Assembly (NCBI RefSeq): GCF_000003855.2
Contig: NW_003101663.1
Coordinates: forward strand, 1,202,753 to 1,266,752
DNA: 64,000 bases
Direction: 5' to 3'
DNA from: Blastomyces gilchristii SLH14081
Taxonomy: Eukaryota; Ascomycota; Eurotiomycetes; Onygenales; Ajellomycetaceae
Shown: positions 12,047 through 22,750 of the stretch, piece by piece
How positions within the stretch are numbered: position 1 is the first letter of the stretch
How the letters are laid out: each line of letters begins with the position of its first letter
The notes under the pieces: generated by a model
Told to the model about the DNA's origin: nothing
Database searches by the model: none
What the model saw: the letters and a program-made list of their open reading frames with translations, nothing else
Translations under genes and position numbers: made by a program

Positions 12047-13316
12047 TCACAGCTCATCCTTCCCTTTTTTCTCCTCCTTTTGCTCCTCCTCGTCCTTCTC
12101 CGCAATAAATCTCCGCAGAATATTACTCCTCGACATCAAATCATCCATCTTCTCCGGCGCCAGGCCTCCCTTGCTCATCACCCTCTCCAGCCTCGCCAAC
12201 TCCTTCGTCACATAATCCTTGTTCTCAAATAACTTCACCAGAACCTTGCTGTAGTAATCCACATACGGTCCCTCAACGTTCTTCAAAGCTTTAACTTCGC
12301 GTAGGGTCTTCTGAACACTCTTCACGCTGCCAGTAGCGTATTTGGCGATGATGGCATCCAGTGCCTTAATTGTGCCAGCATCCTTATCCAGGCCGCCGCC
12401 AACAACGCGGTGGGTTCCGGACTTCTCGTTCACGTACGCAACGAAATCCTCCTCTGAACGACCGCCATCGTAGCTTAATGGAGCCTTGGAGCCGCGGGGG
12501 AAGAACTTGATGGTCGGATATGACTTGATATCCTGTGCTTCAGCGGTTCTCTTGGAGTTTTCGGCGTCTGCGTCTACTTTGGCGATTGCGACGTTGGGTT
12601 CGAGCTTGAAGTTGTTGGCCAGCTTCTCCCAGATTGGGGCTAGGGTCTTGCAGTCTGCAGGATTTTATTAGTCCAATTGAAGAAGAAAATAGTAAAGGAA
12701 ATCATTGGAGAATAAACCAATGTCAGGAGGAAACTAGGGACGGAAGCGGAAGAAGAAGGAGGGGAAGGAGGGAAGGGAGCTTACGTCCACACCAAGGAGC
12801 CGTAAACGCTACAAAAACATCTTTCTCCCCTCCAATGACCTTGGAGAACGTCGCATCCGTCAACATCTGTACATTGCTTGGAGGCTTCTGCACACCCTTT
12901 GGCTTAATCCCCGTCTTCTCCGTCACAAACTTCGTCAGACTCTCCAAGTCCCGTCCACCATTATAGTCCTCGGGCTTGTCGCTCTTCCCATCAAACCACT
13001 TCAGCGTTGGGAAGCCCTGAACGCCAAACTTCTTGCCTAGCGACCTATGCTCGTCCGCATCCACTTTGCTGATGTGTACCTTGTCGCTGGCGAAAGCGAA
13101 GGCGTCGGCCAGCTCATCGTAGATGGGGGCTAGGTTTTTGCAGTGACCGCACCAGGGAGCGAAGAATTCGACTAGACCTGGTTTGCCTGATTTGAGGGCA
13201 ACGGAATCGAAGCTATCTGGGGTTAGGTCTAGGACAGCGGATATGGCGCTGGCGGGGCCGATGTGGTTGAGGAGGACGGAGGCGGAGGCCAGGAGGAGGT
13301 AGCTTAGGCGAGCCAT
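12047..13316 (-). CDS. erp38: ER protein disulfide isomerase, two thioredoxin domains plus ERp29c domain (Erp38/TigA type)
   Basis: Two exons, 13316-12785 and 12654-12047, give 379 residues. The GTAAGC...GCAG intron (130 bases) splits the second active site. A signal peptide spans about residues 1-24 (hydrophobic core SYLLLASASVLL). Thioredoxin domain a has APWCGHCK (C56, C59). Domain a' has APWCGHCK with C176 and C179; the histidine codon is created by splicing. Both domains keep the cis-Pro segment (GFPTLKWF, SYPTIKFF). The C-terminal helical part (LDAIIAKYATGSVK to NILRRFIAEKDEEE) matches the ERp29c domain of fungal P5-like enzymes. The protein ends in KDEL, an ER-retrieval signal. It forms and reshuffles disulfides in the secretory pathway. 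In other fungi this class is induced by the unfolded protein response; I did not identify an upstream element. Confidence 0.95.
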
Positions 13317-13885
13317 TTTGGGCGATGGGGCCTGTTGGGAGTGCGAGCGAGATCAAATTTCACACCACAATCTGGAATATCCTGAAGATGCGCCGGTCTC
13401 TAGGAGCATGTGTATGTTTTTTTTCTTTTCAAGCGAGGTTGTTATCGTCGCAGGCTCGCTGGCATGTCAGCTGCTAGCCGTTCGGTGGAATGGGCCAAAT
13501 GATATTGAGGACAGCTGTTGCCGGCGCGATTACTAATGAGGGAACTAGATCGATAGCCGCAGCGCTAAGGAGAACAAACCACGGCAATTATTTATTAGCG
13601 TAACTCTGTAGCTTGGATGGAAATCCTGAGTTGATTGAAATATATTTAAAGCTTGGTAGCAATTGCTATCCTACGCTTGACTATTCCGATGGTTGGTTAA
13701 ACTATCACAGGATGGGTCAGCCCAACCGTTAAGGTTGGGTCCAGTACCATATTGATATATTGATACCAGATTAGGGTATTGGTAGGGTAAACACCGAACT
13801 GAGTTCTACGATTGCTGCCAGGGAATGCAGCGCCAGCTTTTTGGCCACGCCAAAGCAAGAGTTAAGAAGAAAAACACACCCCCAG
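13317..13885. other. Intergenic region between MKT1 3' end and isomerase start
   Basis: Both flanking genes are on the minus strand, so this holds the isomerase promoter and the MKT1 3' UTR. A short T-rich run lies near 13,415. No gene is supported. Confidence 0.55.
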
Positions 13886-16548
13886 TTATCTCCGTTCCGT
13901 CAACCATTTATTGGTCTCGTCCCACAATTTCGCATCTTTGAACTCCTTCCCAGCATTCTGAGATGCTCGATAAACCTAGCGGAAATAATTAGTTTAATTT
14001 TCCTTTTTCACAATAGTGGGTCCGAACATACCGCATCCCAAAGTGTGAAGGCCATGTCCAGGTTTCCGCTGAAGCTATCGCTATGTTGGAACCACTCTTT
14101 GCCCTTGGCCTTGACCTCAGCCCGAACTCTTGGCGATATTGGCTCCGATTGTTGTGGCAAGTCGTCAAGATACGTCCGAACAGCAATTCCAAGTCCGCAA
14201 TTGTTATCATCAATAAAAGGAAGACTAAATTGCAATTAGTATTGCGAGGTTGATAAGTAATTAGCTTGACTAACCTGAGCCCCAAATCAGTCCAGTCATC
14301 ACGATCGCGGTCCGCTTCTCCGTTCAACAAAAGACTTGCTAGGACGACCTCAACCAAATCTCTAAGGCTCGACCGGACAGCGCATATTAGGGAACGGAAC
14401 GACAGGAGCTGTCTACTCAGAGGACCTGAATAGCCAATGGATTTGTGGCGGATTTTGCCAATGCAGGCAACTTGTGACACCAGCAGATTGAACTTTTTCT
14501 CCTCATCTAATGGAAAGCTTAGTACAGCAAACAAATGCAAAACCCGCGAGAATTTCAATATCACTTACCGGTACCCCTCATTGGGCCACCAGAGATATTC
14601 GCAAACCAATCCTTAGAGCTCAGAACCCCGAGACGCAAAAGCTCCACGGCAATAAAAGTCGGTTCTTCCAAGTTCTCCGCAGGGTCTAATGACGACATGG
14701 CTACTTCCAATGCTTGTCCCCATTGAGTGAGTCGGTGCTTATCATTGACATAGCCCCGTAGTTGTAATAACCTCCACATTACATTTGCAAGAATTTCAGT
14801 TTTTGATGATAGAGGCTATTAAATGTTAGATAATGAATGATACCTCCGCTATTTTATGAAACATTGATTACTTACAGGCGCATCCCGGGTTGAGAATGAG
14901 TTGGAAACAAACTCCTGATCCTTCAAAGCTCGAAGGGCGAAAGTAAATGGGAGAGAATCGGCCTAATGGAAAATGAGCATAAACGATACAAAAGGCGACA
15001 GCCGTAGTGTACCATACCTGGAGTTGCTTGACACTTTCCGGGAATTTATCACTTCGAAGTTTCCACGAGATGGTAGACTCCTTCACTGAAGGCAAATCTT
15101 CCTTAAGGTTGATAGAGCGGGTAGATTTCGGCGCATACCATGTACGAACATTGATAGCTTTAGTCTGGTAGAAGCGATGAAGAGAATTGGAAAGCAGGCA
15201 CAAAGCCTGGGTTCGAATAGGAGTAAGAAGATCTCCCTGGAGACGACGATAAATCTCCGAGTCCTCAGCGCCTAGTGGTAGCCTGATCAAGAGCTCGCCC
15301 GAAGTCAACCAGTCGGGAACTTGAGAACCAAGAATACCCTTGGACATGTAAAAGTAAAGTTCCTCTGGCAGTCGCTGCCCGATGAGTTCATGCAAGTCGT
15401 TGGATACATTCTCAGCATCCATAGGGCCAACCTTCCCATCAATATCCATAATTATATGGTGTTTCACCGTCATGAGTGCGCGCTTAAAATGTTCAACGTA
15501 GGGCAAGTCATTGATTCGATGGTCATCTTCAATCTGACCACACAGAACCAAAGCATTTCGCCCGGCGCTATTATACGCGGTCATAGCCTCTCGGATATTA
15601 ACATTCTTTCCGGGGAATGCCACGTTTTCGAAAGGTGGGAAGGCTCGGAGAAATCGGGAGCCAAGGAGCAAGCAGAATTCGACGAACTGCTCATTTGTTA
15701 TCCTTCCCAGATCATCTTGGCATATTTGCCTAGTGATCCATGTGAATTTGGAAAGGTCGGTATCCAGTCTCGTGATGACTTTGTCTATATCGAAAAGGAA
15801 GAGGTCTGATGGGCCGAAAACAGCGTCGACGAATCGGTTGGGGCCTTTTTCAAGGTAGGCAAGCTGCAGAAGAAAAGTGTCAATTAGGCATAAATCCAAG
15901 CCGCGGGAGAGACCGATCACAAAATTACCTGTGCGGAAGCAGCGTAAGGTGCAACGAGAAAGTCGATTCCTAGTTCATGTAGAATTCTTTGCAAGAACTT
16001 ATAAAGAGTCTCGGGTTTTGCGCTCCCTACCAGTCGAATATCAGCACATGTTAAAACTAGGAATGTCTGTCCCAGAAAAAAATGAACATACCGGCCGAAC
16101 TAAAGGCATCGACGACCTGGTCCGCCTGTTTCTGGTCATACAACTCCCATGCCTGTTCCAGAGCGCGAGTAGAGTTAGCTTGAGCAGAGAAATCGGTTTC
16201 GCGTTTCCCGAAATCAAGCCCATTGAAGACAAAGACGCAGGTAATGTTCAAGTTCTTCAGGGCTTGGAGCTCCTTTTCGATATTGGATTTCAGAGAAAAC
16301 GGGAAGCCTCCCAGGGCAATGAGGAGGGGTTCTTTGGTCGCATGGTGATTCAGGTGTTGGTCAAGATAGTGGGAGGCATCGATGCCTATGACAGCACCTT
16401 TAAGGGCGGAAAGAGGGAGAGTCTGGGCACGGCCGCTGGCCCACTCATCAAAGGCACAAACTAGAAAAGGGGACCCAAGGGTTTTGTGTCAGTTGCGGTC
16501 TATGAGAACAGCAGTAGTTGGGTGGCTTGATTGATACATACTCGGCAT
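13886..16548 (-). CDS. mkt1: Post-transcriptional regulator MKT1 (XPG/FEN-like domain protein)
   Basis: Nine exons on the minus strand: 16548-16542, 16460-16092, 16026-15929, 15863-15018, 14962-14876, 14815-14569, 14506-14275, 14224-14032 and 13975-13886, totalling 2,169 bases (722 residues). The first coding exon is only 7 bases (ATG CCG A). Introns are 50-81 bases with GTATGT, GTAAGT or GTTAGT donors. The N-terminus has the inactive XPG-like nuclease fold (GAVIGIDASHYLDQHL, CVFVFNGLDFGK, then LAYLEKGPNRFVDAVFGPSD and LFLFDIDKVITRLD). The MKT1 central and C-terminal domains follow, with AFTLWDA then EFKDAKLWDETNKWL before the stop. In yeast Mkt1 binds Pbp1 and controls translation or stability of specific mRNAs. 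The gene is divergent from the neighbouring oxygenase gene. Confidence 0.92.
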
Positions 16549-17291
16549 AGTGTAGAGAGCTTTGTTCAGCTAGCAAGCAATAGGTGGTTGAGGGCAGTGG
16601 TGCTCCGCCAGTCGTTGGAGCTTGTTTGGGCGAAAGGCAAGGGGGAGCTCCAAGCTAGCTAGCAGAGATGCGCGCGTGCGGTCGGATGGAATACACTGCG
16701 GCAAACCCTTGCAATGGCTCACGGTTGGCAGGAGGAACGCTGATGCTGACACACAGCAGTAGAGCAGCAGCAGAGGGCCGTGGTTGGGATGTCAAGGAGT
16801 CGAAGGGGATGTGAACGAGTTGACGTTGAAATCGGAAGCAGCAAAAGTGAGAGCGCGGGAGAACAGGCGGGCAGTGGCGGTAATGGAGTGGGGCGTGGCT
16901 GGTAGACACGGCATATGCATGGGTACCAAGCAAAATACCAGATGCGCGTGCATTTTTCCCTAGGAGAGTATGTCCCTTCGGTTGAACAACCATGGATATT
17001 GTTTCATTAATCTCAAAAGATCAAAAAAGGTTTAAATTCTATTTAACCGATCTAATTTTAATGAATGCATCATACTCCTCGCCGATGTTCGGCTTTTTAC
17101 TCGTCCCCGTCAAGCGGAACTGACCGAAGCTCCTCCATGTCAAAGATTGCCTCTTCCCCATGCAACCGATCCCGGACCGATATGATATGGTGTGGTACAA
17201 GGCGAAAAATCATAAATACTTTCAAAATCCGGATATAACCTTCCACTCTATCAAACAATCGTATATCATCGCCATCATTGACTGATTAGCA
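16549..17291. promoter_or_regulatory. Divergent promoter region of MKT1 and the 2OG oxygenase gene
   Basis: These 743 bases separate two divergently transcribed genes and must carry both promoters and 5' UTRs. The half nearest MKT1 is GC-rich, the half nearest the oxygenase is AT-rich. I see no coding sequence. I did not find a specific factor site I would defend. Confidence 0.5.
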
Positions 17292-19067
17292 ATGGTCGAG
17301 AATAAGCCCGCCAGAGCGGCTGCCGTGCGGCTGCCAGTGATCAACATCTCAAAAGCCACACCCGCCGTTGGAAAGGCTATGATCGATGCGGCAACTAAAT
17401 ATGGCTTTTTCTATGTGGATAGTGCCAGCAGTTATTTCTCAAGTGACGATGTAGAGGGCGCGTTTGCTATGGTATGATTATACCCAATTGCTTTCAGCCT
17501 CTCGTTGCGCAGGCCAGGTAGATAGATATTGGCAAAACCTGACATTGGAACTCAAAATTTAGGCCCGGGAGTTCTTTGCTTCTCCTTATGAAGAAAAAGC
17601 TGTGGTTGCGATTGGTACAAATGTATGTAGAAGCAACATACCTGTATCTTGTGCATCGCCGGTTATGCACGACTCTTCACCATTTGAAGAAGAGATGATC
17701 AGACGCTCTATAAACCCGTCAGTTGATTGAGAATTTTGTGAAAATAGAATAGGGGCTGGTCTGGCATGCATGCGGAAACGCTTGACCCCAAACATCAACA
17801 GGTGCGCTTTGCCAAATAGCTCAATATTCCCCTATTGTTGCTTCGTTCGCATACTCATCTGGACGAGCATGACGCTAACAAAGCATTATTATCGTATGGC
17901 TTTGCTTAACATAGAGAGGCGATTTCAAAGAGTATCTATATTCTCCGCTCTAGATCCTGACTCGCTCCCTATACGCACCAGGCACCCCTTTTCCTCCATA
18001 CAATAGATATATAGAAATGGATTCTGGCTAACGATCGTCAACCCAGAGCAATGAACTTTGGCGAATTCAAAGATAACAAGCCCCAGCAGGAGCTGCCTAA
18101 ATCGCTTGTTCACCACGAAGCCGAGTTAGCATGCTTCATGGACCTATGTCGAAAGACATGTAATCGGATTCTCGCCCTCCTAGCCCTAGGCTTAGATGTA
18201 AGCATATTCCTCAACTAATCCCCTGGGGTAGGATGACATAGAAACGAGGAAAGAACAAGGGCGTTACGAATTCCACGCCACTTTCCTCTTTATATATAAG
18301 TATATAACTATATATATACCTCGAACGATCCAACTAACAAATCCCCCCTCCCCCCACCTTTTCCGCCCCGAAACTAGATCCCCGAAAACTGGTTTACATC
18401 CCGTCACGACCCCGCCGTCGGGCCGTCTGGCTGCACCTTCCGCTTCCTCTACTACCCTTCAATCGACTCACCTGCTTCCTCAACCTTCAAGCACGGCGTT
18501 GACGTCCGCGCCGGGGCCCACAGCGACTACGGCAGTATCACCCTCCTATTCCAGCGAGATGGCCAGCCAGGGTTAGAAATCCTTACGCCGACGGGGGGAT
18601 GGGCGCCTGTACCTGTTCGGCCTGCTGTTTCTGGCAGTGACAGTGGCAGTGGCGCGGATGCGATATTCCCACCCATACTGATAAACATTGGTGATCTGCT
18701 GAGTTTCTGGACGGCTGGGCTGTTGAAATCTACGGTACATCGAGTTGTGTTTCCACAGGAGTTGCAGCAACAGCAACAGCAGCAGCAGCAGGGAGTTGAG
18801 ATGGATGAAGGCGACCGAAGCCGTGATAGGTATAGCATGGCATATTTCTGTCATCCGGTGAATAACACGGAGCTTGTGCCTGTTCCTAGCCAGCTCGTTG
18901 AGGAGCGGAGGAAGCAGAATATGATGTCTACGACGGACGGCAGGCAGCGACTGGGAGATAATGGTGGTAATAGTGGTGATGCTGGGGAAGTTCCTTTGAC
19001 TGCGAGAGAGCATTTGGCGGGGAGGTTGGCGGCGACATATGGCGGGTTGAAGGAGGAGTATCAGTGA
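17292..19067 (+). CDS. 2-oxoglutarate/Fe(II)-dependent oxygenase (isopenicillin-N-synthase-like)
   Basis: Six exons: 17292-17471, 17563-17622, 17748-17801, 17915-17931 (17 bases), 18047-18197 and 18378-19067, totalling 1,152 bases (383 residues). The N-terminal DIOX_N part reads LPVINISKATPAVGKAMIDA and YGFFYVD, then RGWSGMHAETLDPK. The catalytic jelly roll carries the iron ligands H202 and D204 (AHSDYGSITLLFQ) and H275 (STVHRVV), with the 2-oxoglutarate-binding pair R305 and S307 (DRYSMAYF). A run of nine glutamines lies between H275 and R305, in a loop that tolerates expansion. The family hydroxylates or desaturates small molecules in the cytosol. No biosynthetic cluster surrounds it, so the substrate is unknown. 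The smallest exons rest on splice signals and domain continuity. Confidence 0.87.
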
Positions 19068-20866
19068 TTTTTATCTTTTTTTTCTCTAACATCTAGCGTC
19101 TCGGGCTATGATTGAATGGATCTGCTTCTTTCATCCTGTAGCTCAGAGTTTCTATCTCAGTATTCATAGCCCAACTGCAACCATCCCAAATCCATACGAC
19201 ATGGCTTTTCCCCTTTTCTCGCACACGTCCTTTCGTGGCTTTTTGGAAATTGTGAAATACGACAATAAAATCTATCCAACACGATCTAAATCTGTAGATG
19301 CATTTAGAACCCCATTGCGGCCAAGGCGACAAAAGCTTAATTTTAGTAGGTTTGCCATAAGCCATTCATAATCTCAGTACAACTGCTCCAAAAACGGAAA
19401 ATCTTGCGTAGTTAAGTTAAACGAATGGCTTATATAATATAAATTGTACCCGTTCCAGCATGCCTCTTCATCTTCTGGCCATCCCATTTCTTACTCCAAA
19501 GCCGTATCGGTCCTTTCAAGTGGATAATTTCAAGAGCACGTCATCAAAAGGCGGAAAAGCAGAAACATCATCATCACACTACTGTCACAACCTCTAAGTC
19601 TCCCAAAGTCTCCAAAGGATTTTTCGGCGCTTTATCATGAAAATCAGTGGGGGGAGGGGATGGTTCAGCAAAACGAAGAGGAAGCTAGCCATTGCGAGGA
19701 GATGATATACGTATTTTTATTCCATGATTCAATCGGAATACATAACAAAAATGAGAGGGGAATAAGTGGTATATGCACTGACTACTCAGAAGAGCTATAT
19801 ATAGAGAGAGAGAAGGGGGGGGGAAGAGAAAGGTTGAGTTGTTTATTCGTTTTGTTTAAAGAGGAAATAGAGAGCAATGCGGAGCGAAGTAGAGCAGAGC
19901 AGAGCAAACACAAACGAAAAAAAAAAAAGAACAATGTTAGGCAAGAGAGTTGCTGTCAAAGCAGTGGGGACACAGATACGAAAATAAAATAAAAATAAAA
20001 AGGAGGAAAAGCTAAGAAATCACAAGTTCCCCAAGAAAGGCTTGTTGGAAAAGGCGCAGTGGGTAGCGGTAGAATGTACGAAAAGAAAATGCCACAATGG
20101 AATAAAATAGACACATAGAAAGTGAATGCAAAAACAATGGGGGGTACAAAAGAGGGATATAACTAACAGCGAAAAATGATAAATATGCAGAAGTATTCGC
20201 CTAATATACGTTAACTTACGTCACTACCAACCTCTCTCTTTCCACCCCCCATCCCATTCCCAACCGTGAATAATGTAAAAGAAGATTGAAAAATAGAAGT
20301 TAATATTAAGAAAAAATGGAAAACTAAGTTAGGACCGTCAAAAGGAGGAGGTAGCGGGAAGGAAACGAAACGAAAGTAGCGCACCCAGAAGCCCATGTTA
20401 GCAAGCCAGCTGGGTGGAATAATATAGCGCGCTCAAGGGAGAGAGAAGAGAATTGTCTGTGGAATGCACTTTCTTTCTTTCATGAGCCAAAAAGCAAAAA
20501 GAGGAAGCTCAATATGAAGAAGGGTTGACAGCAAGACTAAGGAAATTCGTCCATATGATTCGAAAATTAAGAGTGAAAGTTATAAGTGTATATATAAAAG
20601 TAGTCAAGTGACATCAAAGATGATGGCACTCGCAGAATGGTTCTGGCTCTAAGAGAAAAACAAGATAATAAAAGAAACAAAAAGAGAAGGAAAAAGAAGT
20701 GTCATAAAAACGGTTGCTTGATTGTAAATAATCGGGGAATCGATGGTGATTGATAATGCAAGTCTGCTATGATCTCGGATGGAAGTGGTTGTTGAAAATG
20801 TTTCTGGCAACTTGACTTTGAGACAGTCTAGAAGAAGGGGGGAGGTACGATGCATATTTCAGTGTA
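19068..20866. other. Convergent 3' region, no gene seen
   Basis: This 1.8 kb separates the stop codons of the oxygenase gene and samB. It is purine-rich on the plus strand, with G- and A-tracts such as those near 19,815 and 19,918. It probably contains a long samB 3' UTR. None of the short open frames shows conservation features. Confidence 0.55.
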
Positions 20867-22750
20867 TTATGGCGCCTGCTCAGAAGGTTGTGGCTGCTCA
20901 GAAGACTGTGCCTGCTCGGAAGGGCCTGGGGTGCTATGGCACCAATGACGATGGAAGGCCCAGGCATTCTTCTGGCAATCTTTGCTACAATACTTTGTCC
21001 TGCGGCATCGTCTACATTTCGCAAATTGGCGTTGGAACTCCTCCCATTTCCCACACTTGTAGTATGCACACTGGCGAATACCGCCCCTGGCATCATCCTT
21101 GCGGCATAGATTTCGCATCACAACGCAGGCCCAGTATTGCATATCCTTGGTGTGGTGTCGAATGGTGAATTTTTCAACAAGTGGGAATATGTTGAAATCA
21201 TCGGGTAGTAGGTATTCCTCTTCCTCTTCCTCCGGCTCCAGCGGAGGTTGAGACAGAGCATTGGGATCGTCCAAGAGGTGAATGTCCTTACCCAACTTCA
21301 ATCTTGGAACCAAATGTGTCTTTTGGAAATACGAGCGTAAATTGCAATATTTCGAGACATATGCTAGAAGTTGTAAGGCCATCAAGACATCTTCATCTCG
21401 AGGCATCGCAGTCAAAACACCGGGAGGTACTTGGCGATCTCTCAGGTAGAAAGGATAGAGGTTTTGCTGAGGAACAGGAGACGCAGTGTTTAACGCAGTC
21501 GGGCGGACGGGTGAAAGGCCAGCAACACCATTTCCGGGCTGCGCTGTTGTGTTTATGATGCCTACGTCAATTGCAGATGGGTGAGTGATATTGAAAGTCT
21601 CCGCTTCAGGTGTATCGGACGGGTTTGGAATCGTGATTCCATGGGTCTCGGAGCTACCGTCAAGCATGGAGCCGCTTTCGCCAACATCATCGATTTCCAT
21701 TCCGTTCTGCATATCAACTATGGGCTCAGTGACGTGGTGTGGAGAAGGGTCCTCTCCCATGACCACATCATCTCCATTAGCATCGTCAGACTCTCCCGAT
21801 GCCGAAGGCTGCTGGCGAATCGATGGGCGTCGTCTCGCTCTCGCATTCATGGGAGCAGGGTTTTGATGTTCACCAACGCCGTGGGGCGTCGTTGGTGACT
21901 CTGGCTGAGAGTTAAGTCCCGGTTGCAGGCCTGGAAGCATTGGCGGCAACCGGTCAGCGTCACGAACAGGACGAAGCCCAAAACCAACAGTGCCATCCAC
22001 AGGAGGAACAGCTGTTGCAAGAGGTTGCATTACTCGATGACGATGTGTTCCTAGCTGATGGCGGCTCTCGATTGTTCTATGGCTGCGTGCATCACGGGAA
22101 AATATCGTGCGATCTGGAGGAGAAGTTAGGATGACTTGAGGGGACGGTGTGATTTCCATCGCGCCAGACTCTCCGTGTTGGGCATCTCGAGAATATGGAT
22201 GAGGAATCTCAATCGACGGGGGTGGGGCTTGTCGGCGAGTGGTGCGGTGGTCTGACGATGCCGGAGCTCTCTCAAAGAAGGATGAACGATTGCTCTGATC
22301 GCGTGAACGGGATGTTTTGGAAACTCTCGTGTTCCGCTGTGCTTCTGCATCGGCACGTGCCCTTATTTTATCGACCACACGAATGTAGTTATCGAGGATT
22401 GTGGCAACTACCGGCACAACATCTGCCTCAACAACTCTCGTCCTCACATTCTCCGTGCCACGGACTCCAATATTGACCACACACTGGAAGGCAAGGTTCC
22501 ATTTCCACATCTCCATCAAGTCCTTGCTCCTCCCTTCCTTCAGAATGCATACTAACTGCTCAATTCCTCCATCGACGGTAAGTATGTCACGAATTCTGGC
22601 AGAGGATGTGGTGAGGTAGGCAAGGTGGTTCAGGGAGTTCATGAGAGGAAGCGTGGAAGTGCAGTCAAGGGCCCGTCGGTCGTAAAGCGTAGTTGTGATG
22701 TTGACAGCCGCCTTGTTGACGTTCGGAATGCTGAAATTTACTTCCCTCAT
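20867..22750 (-). CDS. samB: MYND-type zinc-finger protein SamB
   Basis: A single exon of 627 residues. I start at the ATG at 22750 (MREVNFSIPNVNKAAV), which is where Aspergillus SamB begins; the open frame upstream has no further ATG before 22,765. The N-terminal third is the conserved armadillo-like region (ALDCTSTLPLMNSLNHLAYL, RSKDLMEMWKWNLAFQCVVN). The middle is Ser/Pro/Arg-rich and poorly ordered. The MYND finger sits at about residues 559-604: C-x3-C, then CRRCRRTKYC, SKDC and FHRHWC. The C-terminus is a short degenerate PSEQ repeat. SamB affects septation and cell polarity in Aspergillus and is the homologue of yeast Mub1, which works with Ubr2 in proteasome regulation. It is the last intact host gene before the transposon block. 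Confidence 0.95.
   Translation of the reverse strand: MREVNFSIPNVNKAAVNITTTLYDRRALDCTSTLPLMNSLNHLAYLTTSSARIRDILTVDGGIEQLVCILKEGRSKDLMEMWKWNLAFQCVVNIGVRGTENVRTRVVEADVVPVVATILDNYIRVVDKIRARADAEAQRNTRVSKTSRSRDQSNRSSFFERAPASSDHRTTRRQAPPPSIEIPHPYSRDAQHGESGAMEITPSPQVILTSPPDRTIFSRDARSHRTIESRHQLGTHRHRVMQPLATAVPPVDGTVGFGLRPVRDADRLPPMLPGLQPGLNSQPESPTTPHGVGEHQNPAPMNARARRRPSIRQQPSASGESDDANGDDVVMGEDPSPHHVTEPIVDMQNGMEIDDVGESGSMLDGSSETHGITIPNPSDTPEAETFNITHPSAIDVGIINTTAQPGNGVAGLSPVRPTALNTASPVPQQNLYPFYLRDRQVPPGVLTAMPRDEDVLMALQLLAYVSKYCNLRSYFQKTHLVPRLKLGKDIHLLDDPNALSQPPLEPEEEEEEYLLPDDFNIFPLVEKFTIRHHTKDMQYWACVVMRNLCRKDDARGGIRQCAYYKCGKWEEFQRQFAKCRRCRRTKYCSKDCQKNAWAFHRHWCHSTPGPSEQAQSSEQPQPSEQAP

Noticed and set aside
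13989..14564. 191-codon minus-strand frame near the MKT1 3' end
   Set aside because: It reads through MKT1 introns 6-8. The spliced model restores the conserved MKT1 C-terminus.
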